DNA from: Streptomyces stelliscabiei
GTDB lineage: Bacteria; Actinomycetota; Actinomycetes; Streptomycetales; Streptomycetaceae
Assembly (NCBI RefSeq): GCF_014873495.1
Contig: NZ_JADBGF010000001.1
Coordinates: 7,998,001-8,062,000, forward strand
Direction: 5' to 3'
Length of the DNA stretch: 64,000 bases
Part shown: piece by piece, positions 6,876 through 14,947 of the stretch
Position numbering within the stretch: position 1 is the first letter of the stretch
Layout of the letters: every line of letters begins with the position of its first letter
Notes under the pieces: generated by a model
The model's input: only the letters and a program-made list of their open reading frames with translations
What the model was told of the DNA's origin: nothing
Database searches by the model: none
Program-made: the position numbers and the translations under genes

Positions 6876-9790
6876 CCGCACCGCTCGCTCGCGGCGATCC
6901 GTTCCCGCACCCCGTCGGCGTCGGGGTGGCCGAGGGTGATGAGGAGGGTGAGGGCCTGCTGCAGGACCTCGTGGGCGGCGCGGTGGTCGCCCATCGCGGC
7001 GTGCGTGTCACCGATGTGGACGAGGGTGCAGGCCTCCAGGTACGGCACACCCAGCTCCCGGTAGAGGGCGAGGGAGTGGCCGTAGCCCACGAGGGCGTTC
7101 GGGTGGCGGCCCAGATGGTGGTGGGCGTACGCGAGGGTGTGCCACGTGGCGGCCTGGCCGTAGCGGTCGCCGAGCCGCTGGAGCAGGACGAGGGCCTCCT
7201 GGCAGTGGCTCAGGGCCTGCGGGTACTCGCCGAGCAGCGCGTGGTACCAGCCGACGGAGTTGAGGACACTGGCGTACGCGGCGTGGCGGCCGCTGGTGCT
7301 GAACAGCTCCATGGCCAGCCGGTTGTGGTGGAGGGCGCCGGGCAGATCGCCCTCCTGGTCGCGTGTCCAGCCGATACTGCGATGGGTGTCGGCCCGTCCG
7401 ATGTCGTCACCCAGGTCGGTGAACAGCCCCAGCGCGCGATCGAGGCGTGGGCGGGCGGAGCCGTACAGTCCGAGCCGGCCCTCGGCCCGGGCCAGCGCGC
7501 GCAGCCCCCGGGCCTCGTAGGCGGGCTCGGCCAGCCGCAGGGCCGCGTCGAGGGCGATCCGCTGGACCGTCGCCCAGTCGTGCCAGTGGCCCCGGCGGTC
7601 GAGGAACGGCTCCAGCGACCAGGCGAGCAGACACGCTGACCGGTCGCGGCCGGACCGGGCCGCCGCCCCGACGACGGCGAGCAGCACCGGATACTCGGCG
7701 GCCAGCCAGGCGAGCGACTGCTCGTGGCCGACGAGCGGTTCGGCGCGGACACCGGCCGGCGGCGGGCCCGGGGGCATCGGGTCGGCGTACGGGGCGAGGA
7801 GCGGTTCGGTGAGGTGCGCGCTGTGCACGTAGTACGCGTACAGCCGCTCGGTGGCCGCCTCGCGCCCGGCGTCCGGGACCTGGTCCTCCAGGAGTTCGGC
7901 CGCGTGGGCGCGCAGCAGATCGTGCAGGGCGTACCGGCCGGGGGCGGGCTCGCCCGCGAGGTGGACGTCGGCCAGCTCGGCGAGGAGCGACCGCGTCCGG
8001 CGCACGGGCAGTGCGGCCAGGGCGGCCGTCGCGGACACGGAGAAGTCCGGCCCTGGGTGCAGGGCGAGCAGGGGGAACAGGCGGGCCGCCTCGGCCGACA
8101 CCGCACCCAGCGACCAGGAGAACACGGCGCCGACGTTCGCGGAGGCGTCCGTCCGGCTGAACGCGTCCAGGCTGCCGTGCGCCGCGCGCAGCTCCGCCGC
8201 GATCGCCGACAGCGGGAAGTCCGGGTGGGCGGCGGCCCGCGCGGCGACACAGGCCAGCGCCAGCGGAAGCCCGCCGCACAGCGCCGCGATCTCCGCCACC
8301 GCCCGCGCCTCGCCCGTGAGCCGCGCGGCGCCCAGCCGGCGTTCGAGGAACACCCGCGCCTGTTCGGTGTCCAGCGGCCGCAGTGCCAGCGTGTGCGCGC
8401 CGTGCGCGGACACCAGGCCCGACAACTGGTCGCGGCTGGTGACGATGGTGAGGCAGCCCGGGGTGCCCGGCAGCAGCGGCCGCACCTGTTCGGTGTCGCG
8501 CGCGTTGTCGAGCAGCACCAGGAACCGGCGCCCCGCCAACAGGCTGCGGTACAGCGCCGCCTGGGCGTCCACCCCGTGCGGCACCCGCTCCGGCGGTACA
8601 CCCAGCGCGTCGAGGAAGACCCGCACCGCTTCCCCCGCCCGCATCACGGCCCCCGACGGCGCGAACCCCCGGAGGTTGACGTAGAGCTGGCCGTCCGGGT
8701 ACCGGTCCGCGACGCGGTGGGCCCAGTGCACGGCGAGGGTGGTCTTGCCGATGCCGGCCATCCCGCCGATGGCGCTGATCACGACGGTCCCGGTGGGCGG
8801 CACGGCGTCGCCGGGGCCGCCGGGGCTGTCGAGGAGGGCCAGCACCCGCTCCAGCTCGGCGCGGCGGCCGGTGAAGGTCGGCAGGTCGTGGGGGAGCTGG
8901 GCGGGGACGGCGGTGGCCGGAGCGGGCGATGCCGACGAGGCCAGGACGCTCACGTGCGCGGTCTCGGCCCGGGAGGGAGCGGGCGGGGCCGCACCGGCGC
9001 CGCGTACGACCGCCGCGTGGGCGTCGCGGAGGTCCGCTCCGGGGTCGATGCCCAGCTCGTCGGCGAGCCGCGCACGGGCGGTTCGGTAGGTGCTCAGCGC
9101 CTCCGCCTCGTGCCCGGCGGCGGCCAGCGTGAGCACGAGCCGGGCCAGCAGCGGTTCGTCCAACGGAGCGTCCACGGCGGCCTGTCGGAGCAGGGGGAGG
9201 ACGGCGGCGGGGGTGCCGGCGCGCAGCGCCGCGTCGGCCGCGTCCCTCAGGGCCGCCGGCCGTTCACGGTCGACCGCCGGGAACCCGGCGCGCTCCCGCA
9301 CCTCTTCGGGCAGCCCCGCCCCGACGACCGGCCCCCGCCACAGGCCGAGGGCCTCGGTGAGAAGCTCCACGACCCGGCCCGGCGACGGGGGAGCGTCGGC
9401 GCCCGTCCGACGCGCCTCGTCCCGTAGCCGGCGGAACCGCAGCAGGTCCAGGGAGCCGGCGTCGACGACGAGCCGGTAGCCGCCCGCGTCCCGTATCAGC
9501 CACCGTCCGGCCGCCCGGTTGGGCAGTCCAGGCTCCAACATCCGCCGCAGCGAGCCCACATGCCGCCTGATCACATTCACCGCGCTGTCCGGCGGCCGTC
9601 GCCCCCACAACACGTCGACGATCTCGCTCACCGCCACCGGCTGCCCCGCCCGCACCAACAGCAGCGCCAGCAGCGCTCGTTCCTGCGGGCGCCCCGACGC
9701 CGCCTCCGCCCCCGCCCGTTCCACCCGGACCGGCCCCAGGACCGCGAACCGCACCGGTTCCGGCGCCAACTGGCCCTCCTTACATCTCAT
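6872..9790 (-). CDS. AfsR/SARP-type regulator with TPR repeats
   Basis: About 972-aa SARP-NB-ARC-TPR protein with AfsR architecture: winged-helix and BTAD domains (VRFAVLGPVRV to YRTARARLADELGI), NB-ARC with Walker A GMAGIGKTT and Walker B FLVLLDNA, and C-terminal TPRs (SVLNSVGWYHALLGEYPQAL, LAYAHHHLGRHPNALVGYGH). These proteins activate secondary-metabolite genes. Start choice is uncertain: the ATG at 9790 lacks a clear site, while AAGGAGG inside the frame is ideally placed for a TTG at 9769 and a GTG at 9754 would give the typical MRFAVLGP start. ATGA-coupled to the next SARP gene. Confidence 0.92.
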   Translation of the reverse strand: MRCKEGQLAPEPVRFAVLGPVRVERAGAEAASGRPQERALLALLLVRAGQPVAVSEIVDVLWGRRPPDSAVNVIRRHVGSLRRMLEPGLPNRAAGRWLIRDAGGYRLVVDAGSLDLLRFRRLRDEARRTGADAPPSPGRVVELLTEALGLWRGPVVGAGLPEEVRERAGFPAVDRERPAALRDAADAALRAGTPAAVLPLLRQAAVDAPLDEPLLARLVLTLAAAGHEAEALSTYRTARARLADELGIDPGADLRDAHAAVVRGAGAAPPAPSRAETAHVSVLASSASPAPATAVPAQLPHDLPTFTGRRAELERVLALLDSPGGPGDAVPPTGTVVISAIGGMAGIGKTTLAVHWAHRVADRYPDGQLYVNLRGFAPSGAVMRAGEAVRVFLDALGVPPERVPHGVDAQAALYRSLLAGRRFLVLLDNARDTEQVRPLLPGTPGCLTIVTSRDQLSGLVSAHGAHTLALRPLDTEQARVFLERRLGAARLTGEARAVAEIAALCGGLPLALACVAARAAAHPDFPLSAIAAELRAAHGSLDAFSRTDASANVGAVFSWSLGAVSAEAARLFPLLALHPGPDFSVSATAALAALPVRRTRSLLAELADVHLAGEPAPGRYALHDLLRAHAAELLEDQVPDAGREAATERLYAYYVHSAHLTEPLLAPYADPMPPGPPPAGVRAEPLVGHEQSLAWLAAEYPVLLAVVGAAARSGRDRSACLLAWSLEPFLDRRGHWHDWATVQRIALDAALRLAEPAYEARGLRALARAEGRLGLYGSARPRLDRALGLFTDLGDDIGRADTHRSIGWTRDQEGDLPGALHHNRLAMELFSTSGRHAAYASVLNSVGWYHALLGEYPQALSHCQEALVLLQRLGDRYGQAATWHTLAYAHHHLGRHPNALVGYGHSLALYRELGVPYLEACTLVHIGDTHAAMGDHRAAHEVLQQALTLLITLGHPDADGVRERIAASERCG

Positions 9791-10419
9791 ATCTCGTATC
9801 TCACCCGCACTCCATGACGATACGTCCCGTGCCGACGCACCCAGAGTCACGCGCCGGTCGTCATCGGCGGACGGGCCGGACCCGGCACGGTCCCTGGTGT
9901 GCCGACGCGGCGGCTCACCGGCCACGGTGATACAGCTGTTCATCGAAGCGATCTCCGGAAAGAAAGGGGGTGCGCTCGGTGAACTCGGTACGGACGCGGG
10001 GCCGTTCGGTCTCACAGGGGCGGGCGGATCCGCCGGGCGGCACGTGGTGATCGTCGGGGGGTGCCCCGGGGGTTTCGTCAAGCCGGAGGGGCGAGTTTCG
10101 GCGTCACGGACGCCCCTGTGTCTTTGAGAGCGGCGGCGCGGCGATCGACGGAATCGGCCTCACGGACACCGACGGCGCGATCCTGATCGCGACCTGCCAC
10201 CGGGACTCGTTCGCAGTGCACCGCAGTTCACCCCGGTGGCGAAGCGAATCCTTCCGTGCGTCGCACTTCGGGCAGGTGTGCCGTTCGACGTCGACGGTGT
10301 CCGACCGGTCGATTGGGGAAGGCCGCCGAGGGCCCGTCACGGGCCGTCATCGGCCCGGACGTCCGCACGATGCACGTCTCGGAAGGGGGGTGCCGTGCCC
10401 GGCTGCCAGGTTCAGCCGG
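9791..10419. other. Gene-free stretch, 629 nt
   Basis: Between the SARP operon start and the sigma-factor stop. It should hold the SARP promoter. A short leftward open frame (10104-10340) contains a CPKC pair but has no ribosome binding site or recognisable domain, so I do not call it. Confidence 0.5.
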
Positions 10420-11367
10420 TCAGCCCACCGTCCACGGGCGGAGCTTGTCGGGGTTGCGCACTGCCCAGATGTGCGTGATCCGGTCGTCCGCGACGTCGAA
10501 CGCATACACGGCCACGGTGACGCCTTCGTGCTCGATCACCAGACCGGCCCGGCCGTTGACCGCGCGCTCCAGGACCGTCAGGCCGCCGGACGCGCGGACG
10601 GCGAGGTCGGTGAGGTAGCGCGCGATCCCTTCGCCGCCCTCGATCGGGTGGAGCGCGGCGGCGACCACGCCACCGCCGTCCGCCGTGAGCGTCGCGCCGG
10701 GGGCGAGGAGTCTGACGAGGGCGTTGATGTCCTGTGCGTCCCACGCCTGCTTGAAGTCCCTGACGAGGCCCGCCTGGTGGGCTGCCGGGGCCGCGGGGGG
10801 CAGGGAGGCGCGGACGCGGCGCCGGGCGGAGGAGGCCAGTTCGCGGCATGCCGCCGGGGTGCGGCCGGTGATCCCGGCGATCTCGGCGAACGGGTAGCCG
10901 AAGACATCGTGCAGGATGAGTGCGACGCGCTGCGCCGGGGTCATGGCTTCGAGGGCGACGAGAAACGCCATGCCCACAGACTCGTCGAGGGTGACCCGGT
11001 CGGCCGGGTCCGCGGGATCGGTCGCGGCGGTGCCCGGGCGCCCGCTGATCCAGTCGGTCTGCTCGGGCAGCGGCTCCGGGATCCATTCGCCCATGTAACG
11101 CTCGCGCCGGACCCGCGCCGAGCCGAGGAGGTCCAGGCACACGCGGGTGGCGACCGTCGTCAGCCAGGCGCCGGGGCACTCGATGGCGTCCTGCTGCGGC
11201 CCGGACATGCCGTACCAGCGGGTGTAGGTCTCCTGGACCGCGTCCTCGGCCTCGGCCAGGGAACCGAGGAGCCGGTAGGCGAGGCCGACCAGCCGCCGCC
11301 GCTCGCTGATGACCCCGTCCAGGCCCGCGTCGGACTCGTCGTGCCGTGACTTCACGTGATCGGTCAT
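10420..11367 (-). CDS. ECF41-group RNA polymerase sigma factor with SnoaL-like C-terminal extension
   Basis: 315-aa extracytoplasmic-function sigma factor. Region 2 (RRRLVGLAYRLLGSLAEAED) and region 4 (MTPAQRVALILHDVFGYPFA) occupy residues 15-190. All three hallmarks of the ECF41 group are visible: the linker motif WIPEP (95-99; usually WLPEP), DGGG (230-233) and NPDKL (305-309) in the C-terminal SnoaL-like domain. In ECF41 proteins this extension acts in place of a separate anti-sigma factor. The ATG at 11367 has GGGAG upstream. It is divergent from a flavin reductase fusion, its likely target. Confidence 0.93.
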   Translation of the reverse strand: MTDHVKSRHDESDAGLDGVISERRRLVGLAYRLLGSLAEAEDAVQETYTRWYGMSGPQQDAIECPGAWLTTVATRVCLDLLGSARVRRERYMGEWIPEPLPEQTDWISGRPGTAATDPADPADRVTLDESVGMAFLVALEAMTPAQRVALILHDVFGYPFAEIAGITGRTPAACRELASSARRRVRASLPPAAPAAHQAGLVRDFKQAWDAQDINALVRLLAPGATLTADGGGVVAAALHPIEGGEGIARYLTDLAVRASGGLTVLERAVNGRAGLVIEHEGVTVAVYAFDVADDRITHIWAVRNPDKLRPWTVG

Positions 11368-11430
11368 GGTTCCGGTGGCTCCCTGATCTCGGATCGTCCC
11401 TCGGCGGTCCGACGAGACAGCACGTCCGAT

Positions 11431-11458
11431 TGTCAGGTCTTCGACTCTCCCTGACGTT
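11431..11458 (+). promoter_or_regulatory. Candidate ECF41-type promoter
   Basis: TGTCAGG at 11431-11437 and CGTT at 11455-11458, separated by 17 nt, resemble the TGTCACA/CGTC pattern I recall for ECF41 promoters. It lies 79 nt before the reductase start, in the divergent intergenic region. The match is imperfect in both boxes. Confidence 0.35.
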
Positions 11459-11536
11459 CCGCGGGGTTGTGTCGTCGTACCGCTCAGAGACGCCACCGGC
11501 CCGGAGAACCCGGGTGCGACACCTCAGGAGACAGCG

Positions 11537-12526
11537 ATGACCAGGATCGGAATACTCATCGGCAGCACCCGCCCCGGCCGCAAGGGCGACCAGGTCGCCC
11601 GGTGGGTCCACGAGCGGGCGGTCCGCCGCGGCGACGCCGCATTCGAGGTGATCGACCTGCTCGACCACCCGCTGCCGCATCTGGACGAGCCGCTGCCCGC
11701 GCTCGCCGGGCGGTACCGGCACGGGCACACCCGGACATGGGCCGACACCATCGCCCGCTTCGACGGATTCGTCATGGTCACCCCCGAGTACAACGCCTCC
11801 ATCCCTGGCGTGCTCAAGAACGCGATCGACTACCTGTACGCGGAGTGGACCCACAAGGCCGTCGGGTTCGTCTCCTACGGTGCCGCCGGGGGCACCCATG
11901 CGGCCCGGCAGCTGCGGGCACTGTGTGAGCTCCTCCAGATGGGCGCGGTGACCCCGCAGGTCTCGCTGTCCCTGCACACCGACTTCGAGGACCAGACGAC
12001 ATTCAAGCCGGGTGCCCACCACGTCGGCGCCCTCGACACACTGCTGGATCACGTCCTCGCCCAGAGCACGGAAGGGCGGACAGCCACCCCCACACAGCGC
12101 GAGACGGACGAAGCCGCGATCCGCCGCCACATCGACGGGATCATCGACGCGATCCAGGCCAAGGACCTTGAGGTTCTCAGGCGGCTCTACTCGACGGACG
12201 TCGTGTCCTTCGACATCGATCCGCCGCTCCAGCACGTCGGGATCGACGCGAAACTCAAGAACTGGGCGAACGTGTTCACCTTCTTCCAGGAGGTGAACTA
12301 CGAGGTGCGCGACCTGATGCCCACGGTGGGCGAGGACGTGGCGTTCACACACGGCTTCGGCCGCCTCAGCGGCACGCTGCCCGACGGGACGGCGGCGGGC
12401 GGCATGTGGGTCCGGGTCACCTTCTGCCTCCGGAAGATCGACGGCGAGTGGCTGATCACGCACGACCAGGTCTCCGTGCCACTGGACATCCTGGGAGGCA
12501 AGGGGGTCGTCGACCTCGAACCGTGA
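11537..12526 (+). CDS. NAD(P)H-dependent FMN reductase fused to a SnoaL-like domain
   Basis: 329-aa two-domain protein. Residues 1-175 are a flavodoxin-fold NADPH-dependent FMN reductase, with GSTRPGRKG (9-17) for FMN phosphate and PEYN (83-86) at the flavin ring, followed by LKNAIDYLYAEW. Residues 190-325 form an NTF2/SnoaL-type domain (IDGIIDAIQAKDLEVLRRLY to WLITHDQVSVPLD). The ATG at 11537 follows CTCAGGAG. It is divergent from the ECF41 sigma gene, which usually controls one neighbouring oxidoreductase, epimerase or carboxymuconolactone decarboxylase-like gene. Substrate unknown. Confidence 0.88.
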   Translation: MTRIGILIGSTRPGRKGDQVARWVHERAVRRGDAAFEVIDLLDHPLPHLDEPLPALAGRYRHGHTRTWADTIARFDGFVMVTPEYNASIPGVLKNAIDYLYAEWTHKAVGFVSYGAAGGTHAARQLRALCELLQMGAVTPQVSLSLHTDFEDQTTFKPGAHHVGALDTLLDHVLAQSTEGRTATPTQRETDEAAIRRHIDGIIDAIQAKDLEVLRRLYSTDVVSFDIDPPLQHVGIDAKLKNWANVFTFFQEVNYEVRDLMPTVGEDVAFTHGFGRLSGTLPDGTAAGGMWVRVTFCLRKIDGEWLITHDQVSVPLDILGGKGVVDLEP

Positions 12527-12546
12527 CATCAGCGGGCCCTGCGCCG

Positions 12547-12576
12547 CCCCGCCCCGCCCCGCCCGGCGGGGCGGGT
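12547..12576 (+). terminator. GC hairpin after the reductase fusion
   Basis: CCCGCCCC and GGGGCGGG arms meet around a GCCCGGC centre, about 25 nt after the stop codon at 12526. A likely factor-independent terminator without a U-tract. Confidence 0.5.
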
Positions 12577-12720
12577 GCGCGGCTCCGGTGGAGTCTGTGC
12601 TGGAGACCCGCAGTCCAGAACCCGACGGTCACCAACCCGTCCCTCAGAGAGAGCCCGCGGCGAGATCACCACCTTCCGCGACCAGCGCCCTGTCGACAGC
12701 GCACAGAGCATCCGCTGGCC

Positions 12721-12779
12721 GGCTCTCCCGCAGGGCGTGCCCGTCATCGGCTGACAGGCTCTCCCGCAAGGCGTGCCCG
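12721..12779. repeat. Two direct repeats of about 22 bp
   Basis: GGCTCTCCCGCAGGGCGTGC begins at 12721 and GGCTCTCCCGCAAGGCGTGC at 12757, a 36-nt period. The surrounding stretch 12577-12838 contains no gene I can support. Confidence 0.7.
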
Positions 12780-12838
12780 GCACCCGCTCCCGGGCGCGCC
12801 CGCACCTTCGCCGCCGCTCGCTGTCGCGCGGTGCCCGG

Positions 12839-13382
12839 TCAGGGGGACGCCGCCGCGTAGCACCGGACGGTCACCGTCCGGTCCGGGCCCCAGCGCCGCT
12901 CGACCGCGGCCAGGAACTGCCGGCCGAGCCGTTCGTAGAGCGCCGCCGCGGCCGTGTCGGAAGCCACCACGTCGAGCCCCGGGTGCAGGCCGCGCCGTCG
13001 CGCCTCGGCGCCGGCGCGGGCCGGCAGCGACGCGCCGAGCCCCCGGCCCCGGACCGACGGAGCGGCGAACAGGCGCCCGATCACGGCCGTCCGGTCGACG
13101 CCCACCCCCGTAACGTCGCTCCACAACCCGGGCACCGCGTCGCCACGCACCGCTCCGGGCCAGGACCACATGACCGGCGATCCGGCCGTCGAGTTCCGCC
13201 ACCCAGGCGGCGACGAGCGAGGGTGGAGTCAGCCGGGCGCCGGGCCGCTCGGGCCAGTCGACCGGACAGCCGTCGCGGTCGTGGACCTCCGCGAGCACCG
13301 CGGCACAGTCGCCGAGATCACGATCGGCGCGGTAGCGGACACTCGGGGCCGTGATTTCGGCGGACTCGTTCTCGCTCGTCAC
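12839..13382 (-). pseudogene. GNAT acetyltransferase with a frameshift
   Basis: Two frames together make one GNAT-fold N-acetyltransferase. From about 13350 to 13150 one frame reads VRYRADRDLGDCAAVLAEVH to VAELDGRIAGHVVLA. From about 13145 down to 12839 another frame continues with GDAVPGLWSDV, IGRLFAAPSVRGRGLGASL (the acetyl-CoA pyrophosphate loop) and AAALYERLGRQF. The switch lies near 13120-13150; one extra base (or two missing) explains it. A GTG at 13382 is the best start but lacks a good ribosome binding site. A sequencing error cannot be excluded. Confidence 0.7.
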
Positions 13383-13526
13383 CGCGGCGTCGAAGCGCGC
13401 GGCGAGGGCGGGCCGCCATCCACTTTCCCGACGGGCCTCTCGGCGCTCCCACCACCACCCCCGGCGGCCCCCGCACCCCATCCGTCACTCCCGTACCGCC
13501 CCCGCCGCACCGCCCTGCGGGGGATC

Positions 13527-13555
13527 TTGACGGCGGGGATGTTACCGGTAACACT
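13527..13555 (+). promoter_or_regulatory. Promoter with LacI-type operator for the galactoside unit
   Basis: The 14-bp perfect palindrome TGTTACCGGTAACA (13540-13553), with a central CG typical of LacI-family operators, lies 38 nt before the MFS transporter start. A TTGACG -35 box at 13527-13532 precedes it; with 17-nt spacing the -10 region (AACACT, weak) falls at 13550-13555, so a bound repressor would sit over the core promoter. The likely regulator is the LacI gene at 19488. Confidence 0.65.
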
Positions 13556-13590
13556 TCGGGAGTCCCAGTCACGGAGAGGCGGATTCCGGC

Positions 13591-14826
13591 GTGCCCGCAT
13601 CATCGACCGCGCAAGAGGTGAAGCCCGTCCGGCCGGCCCCGGACAGCAGGGTGTTCAGCCCGGCCGCCGTGGTCGCCTCGTGCGTCGGATTCGTCCTCAT
13701 CGGCGCGCTCCAGGCGCTCTACGGGCCCGCCATCCCGGCCTTCCGCGACGACTTCGCGCTGTCGCCCTCGGCCGCCGGTCTGGGGCTCAGCGCCCACTTC
13801 GTCGGCGGGGTCGCCGGCGTCCTGCTCTTCGACCGGCTGTACGGGCGGCTGGGCAACCGGCGGCTGCTCGGCGGCTCCTACCTGCTGATGGCGCTCGGCG
13901 CGGCGGGGTTCGCGCTCGCGCCGACCTGGCCCGCCGCCCTCGGCGCCGCCCTGCTCGCCGGACTCGGCTTCGGCGGTATCGACTACGGCCTCAACCAGCT
14001 CTTCGCCGTCGGCTTCGGCCACCGCTCCACCGCCATGCTGAACGTCCTCAACGCCCACTTCGGCGTCGGCGCGATCCTCGGCCCCGCCCTGGTCGCCGCC
14101 GTGGGCGCCGAGCACTACCCGGCGCTCTTCCTCGCCTTCGCCGCCGCCAACCTGCCGCTGCTGCTGTGCCTGCGCGGCGTACGCGACCAGGTGCCCCAGC
14201 CCGGCACGACGGGCGCGGCGGGCGCGACGGACACGACCGGCGCGGCGGCGGGCGGCTCGCCCCTCGCCCGCAGCCTCGGCTCGGTGCTCGCCGTCTTCGT
14301 GGCCCTGTACGTCCTGCACGTCGGCATCGAGGCCGGCGTCGGAGGCTGGGAACCCACGCACCTGGAGACGGTCGGATACGGCGCCGGTGCCGCCGCGACC
14401 GCCACCTCCGTGTACTGGCTGATGATGACGGCCGGCCGCTTCCTGGTGGCCCCCCTGGCCCTGCGCCACGCACCGCAGACGATCATCACCGTGTCCTGCG
14501 CCGGTATGACGGTCTGCCTGCTGCTGGCCTCGGTGCCCCCGCTCGCCCCGTACGCCTACGCCGGAGTCGGCCTGTTCATCGCCCCGATCTTCCCCACCGG
14601 CCTGCCCTGGCTGAACGCGGCCGCACCCCGGGCCCGCCGGGCCGGAGCGCTCGTCATCGCCGCCTCCATGACCGGCGGAGTGGCGGCCGGCCCGGCGCTC
14701 GGCAAGGCCATCGAGTGGTCCGGCGTCCGCGCGGTCCCGCTGCTGCTCGGTGCCGTCTCCGCCCTGTGCCTGCTGGCCACGCTGTGGCTGATCCGTGCCA
14801 CCCGCTCCGACCCGCCCTCCCCGTAG
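13591..14826 (+). CDS. MFS transporter (probable sugar permease)
   Basis: 411-aa major facilitator protein with about 12 hydrophobic helices in two halves separated by a Gly/Ala/Thr-rich loop near residues 200-225. RLYGRLGNRR around residue 87 is the helix 2-3 loop signature. The GTG at 13591 follows GGAGAGG. It precedes two beta-galactosidase-family genes by 121 nt, and neither enzyme has a signal peptide, so import of an intact galactoside followed by cytoplasmic hydrolysis is the simplest reading. Substrate specificity is inferred only from context. Confidence 0.85.
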   Translation: MPASSTAQEVKPVRPAPDSRVFSPAAVVASCVGFVLIGALQALYGPAIPAFRDDFALSPSAAGLGLSAHFVGGVAGVLLFDRLYGRLGNRRLLGGSYLLMALGAAGFALAPTWPAALGAALLAGLGFGGIDYGLNQLFAVGFGHRSTAMLNVLNAHFGVGAILGPALVAAVGAEHYPALFLAFAAANLPLLLCLRGVRDQVPQPGTTGAAGATDTTGAAAGGSPLARSLGSVLAVFVALYVLHVGIEAGVGGWEPTHLETVGYGAGAAATATSVYWLMMTAGRFLVAPLALRHAPQTIITVSCAGMTVCLLLASVPPLAPYAYAGVGLFIAPIFPTGLPWLNAAAPRARRAGALVIAASMTGGVAAGPALGKAIEWSGVRAVPLLLGAVSALCLLATLWLIRATRSDPPSP

Positions 14827-14947
14827 ACGCGGTGCGGGTGCCCCTCGCCCGCCCCGCCCCGCCCCGGACACCCGGGGCCGCCGTCCTCCTCGCCCGCACG
14901 CCGGAACCGCCCTGCCACCCCGTACACCCCGCCGAAGGGAAACAGCC

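Noticed and set aside
10104..10340. Small leftward frame with a CPKC motif, possibly a zinc-finger protein.
   Set aside because: Only one clear Cys pair with a third Cys later, no ribosome binding site, and no family I recognise.
10412..12529. 705-codon leftward open frame covering the sigma factor and reductase genes.
   Set aside because: Low-complexity composition and full overlap with two genes whose family motifs are clear.
12529..12783. 84-codon leftward frame with an internal repeat (MPGTPCGRACQP and MTGTPCGRAGQR).
   Set aside because: The peptide repeat follows from the 36-nt DNA repeat, and there is no ribosome binding site or homologous family I know.
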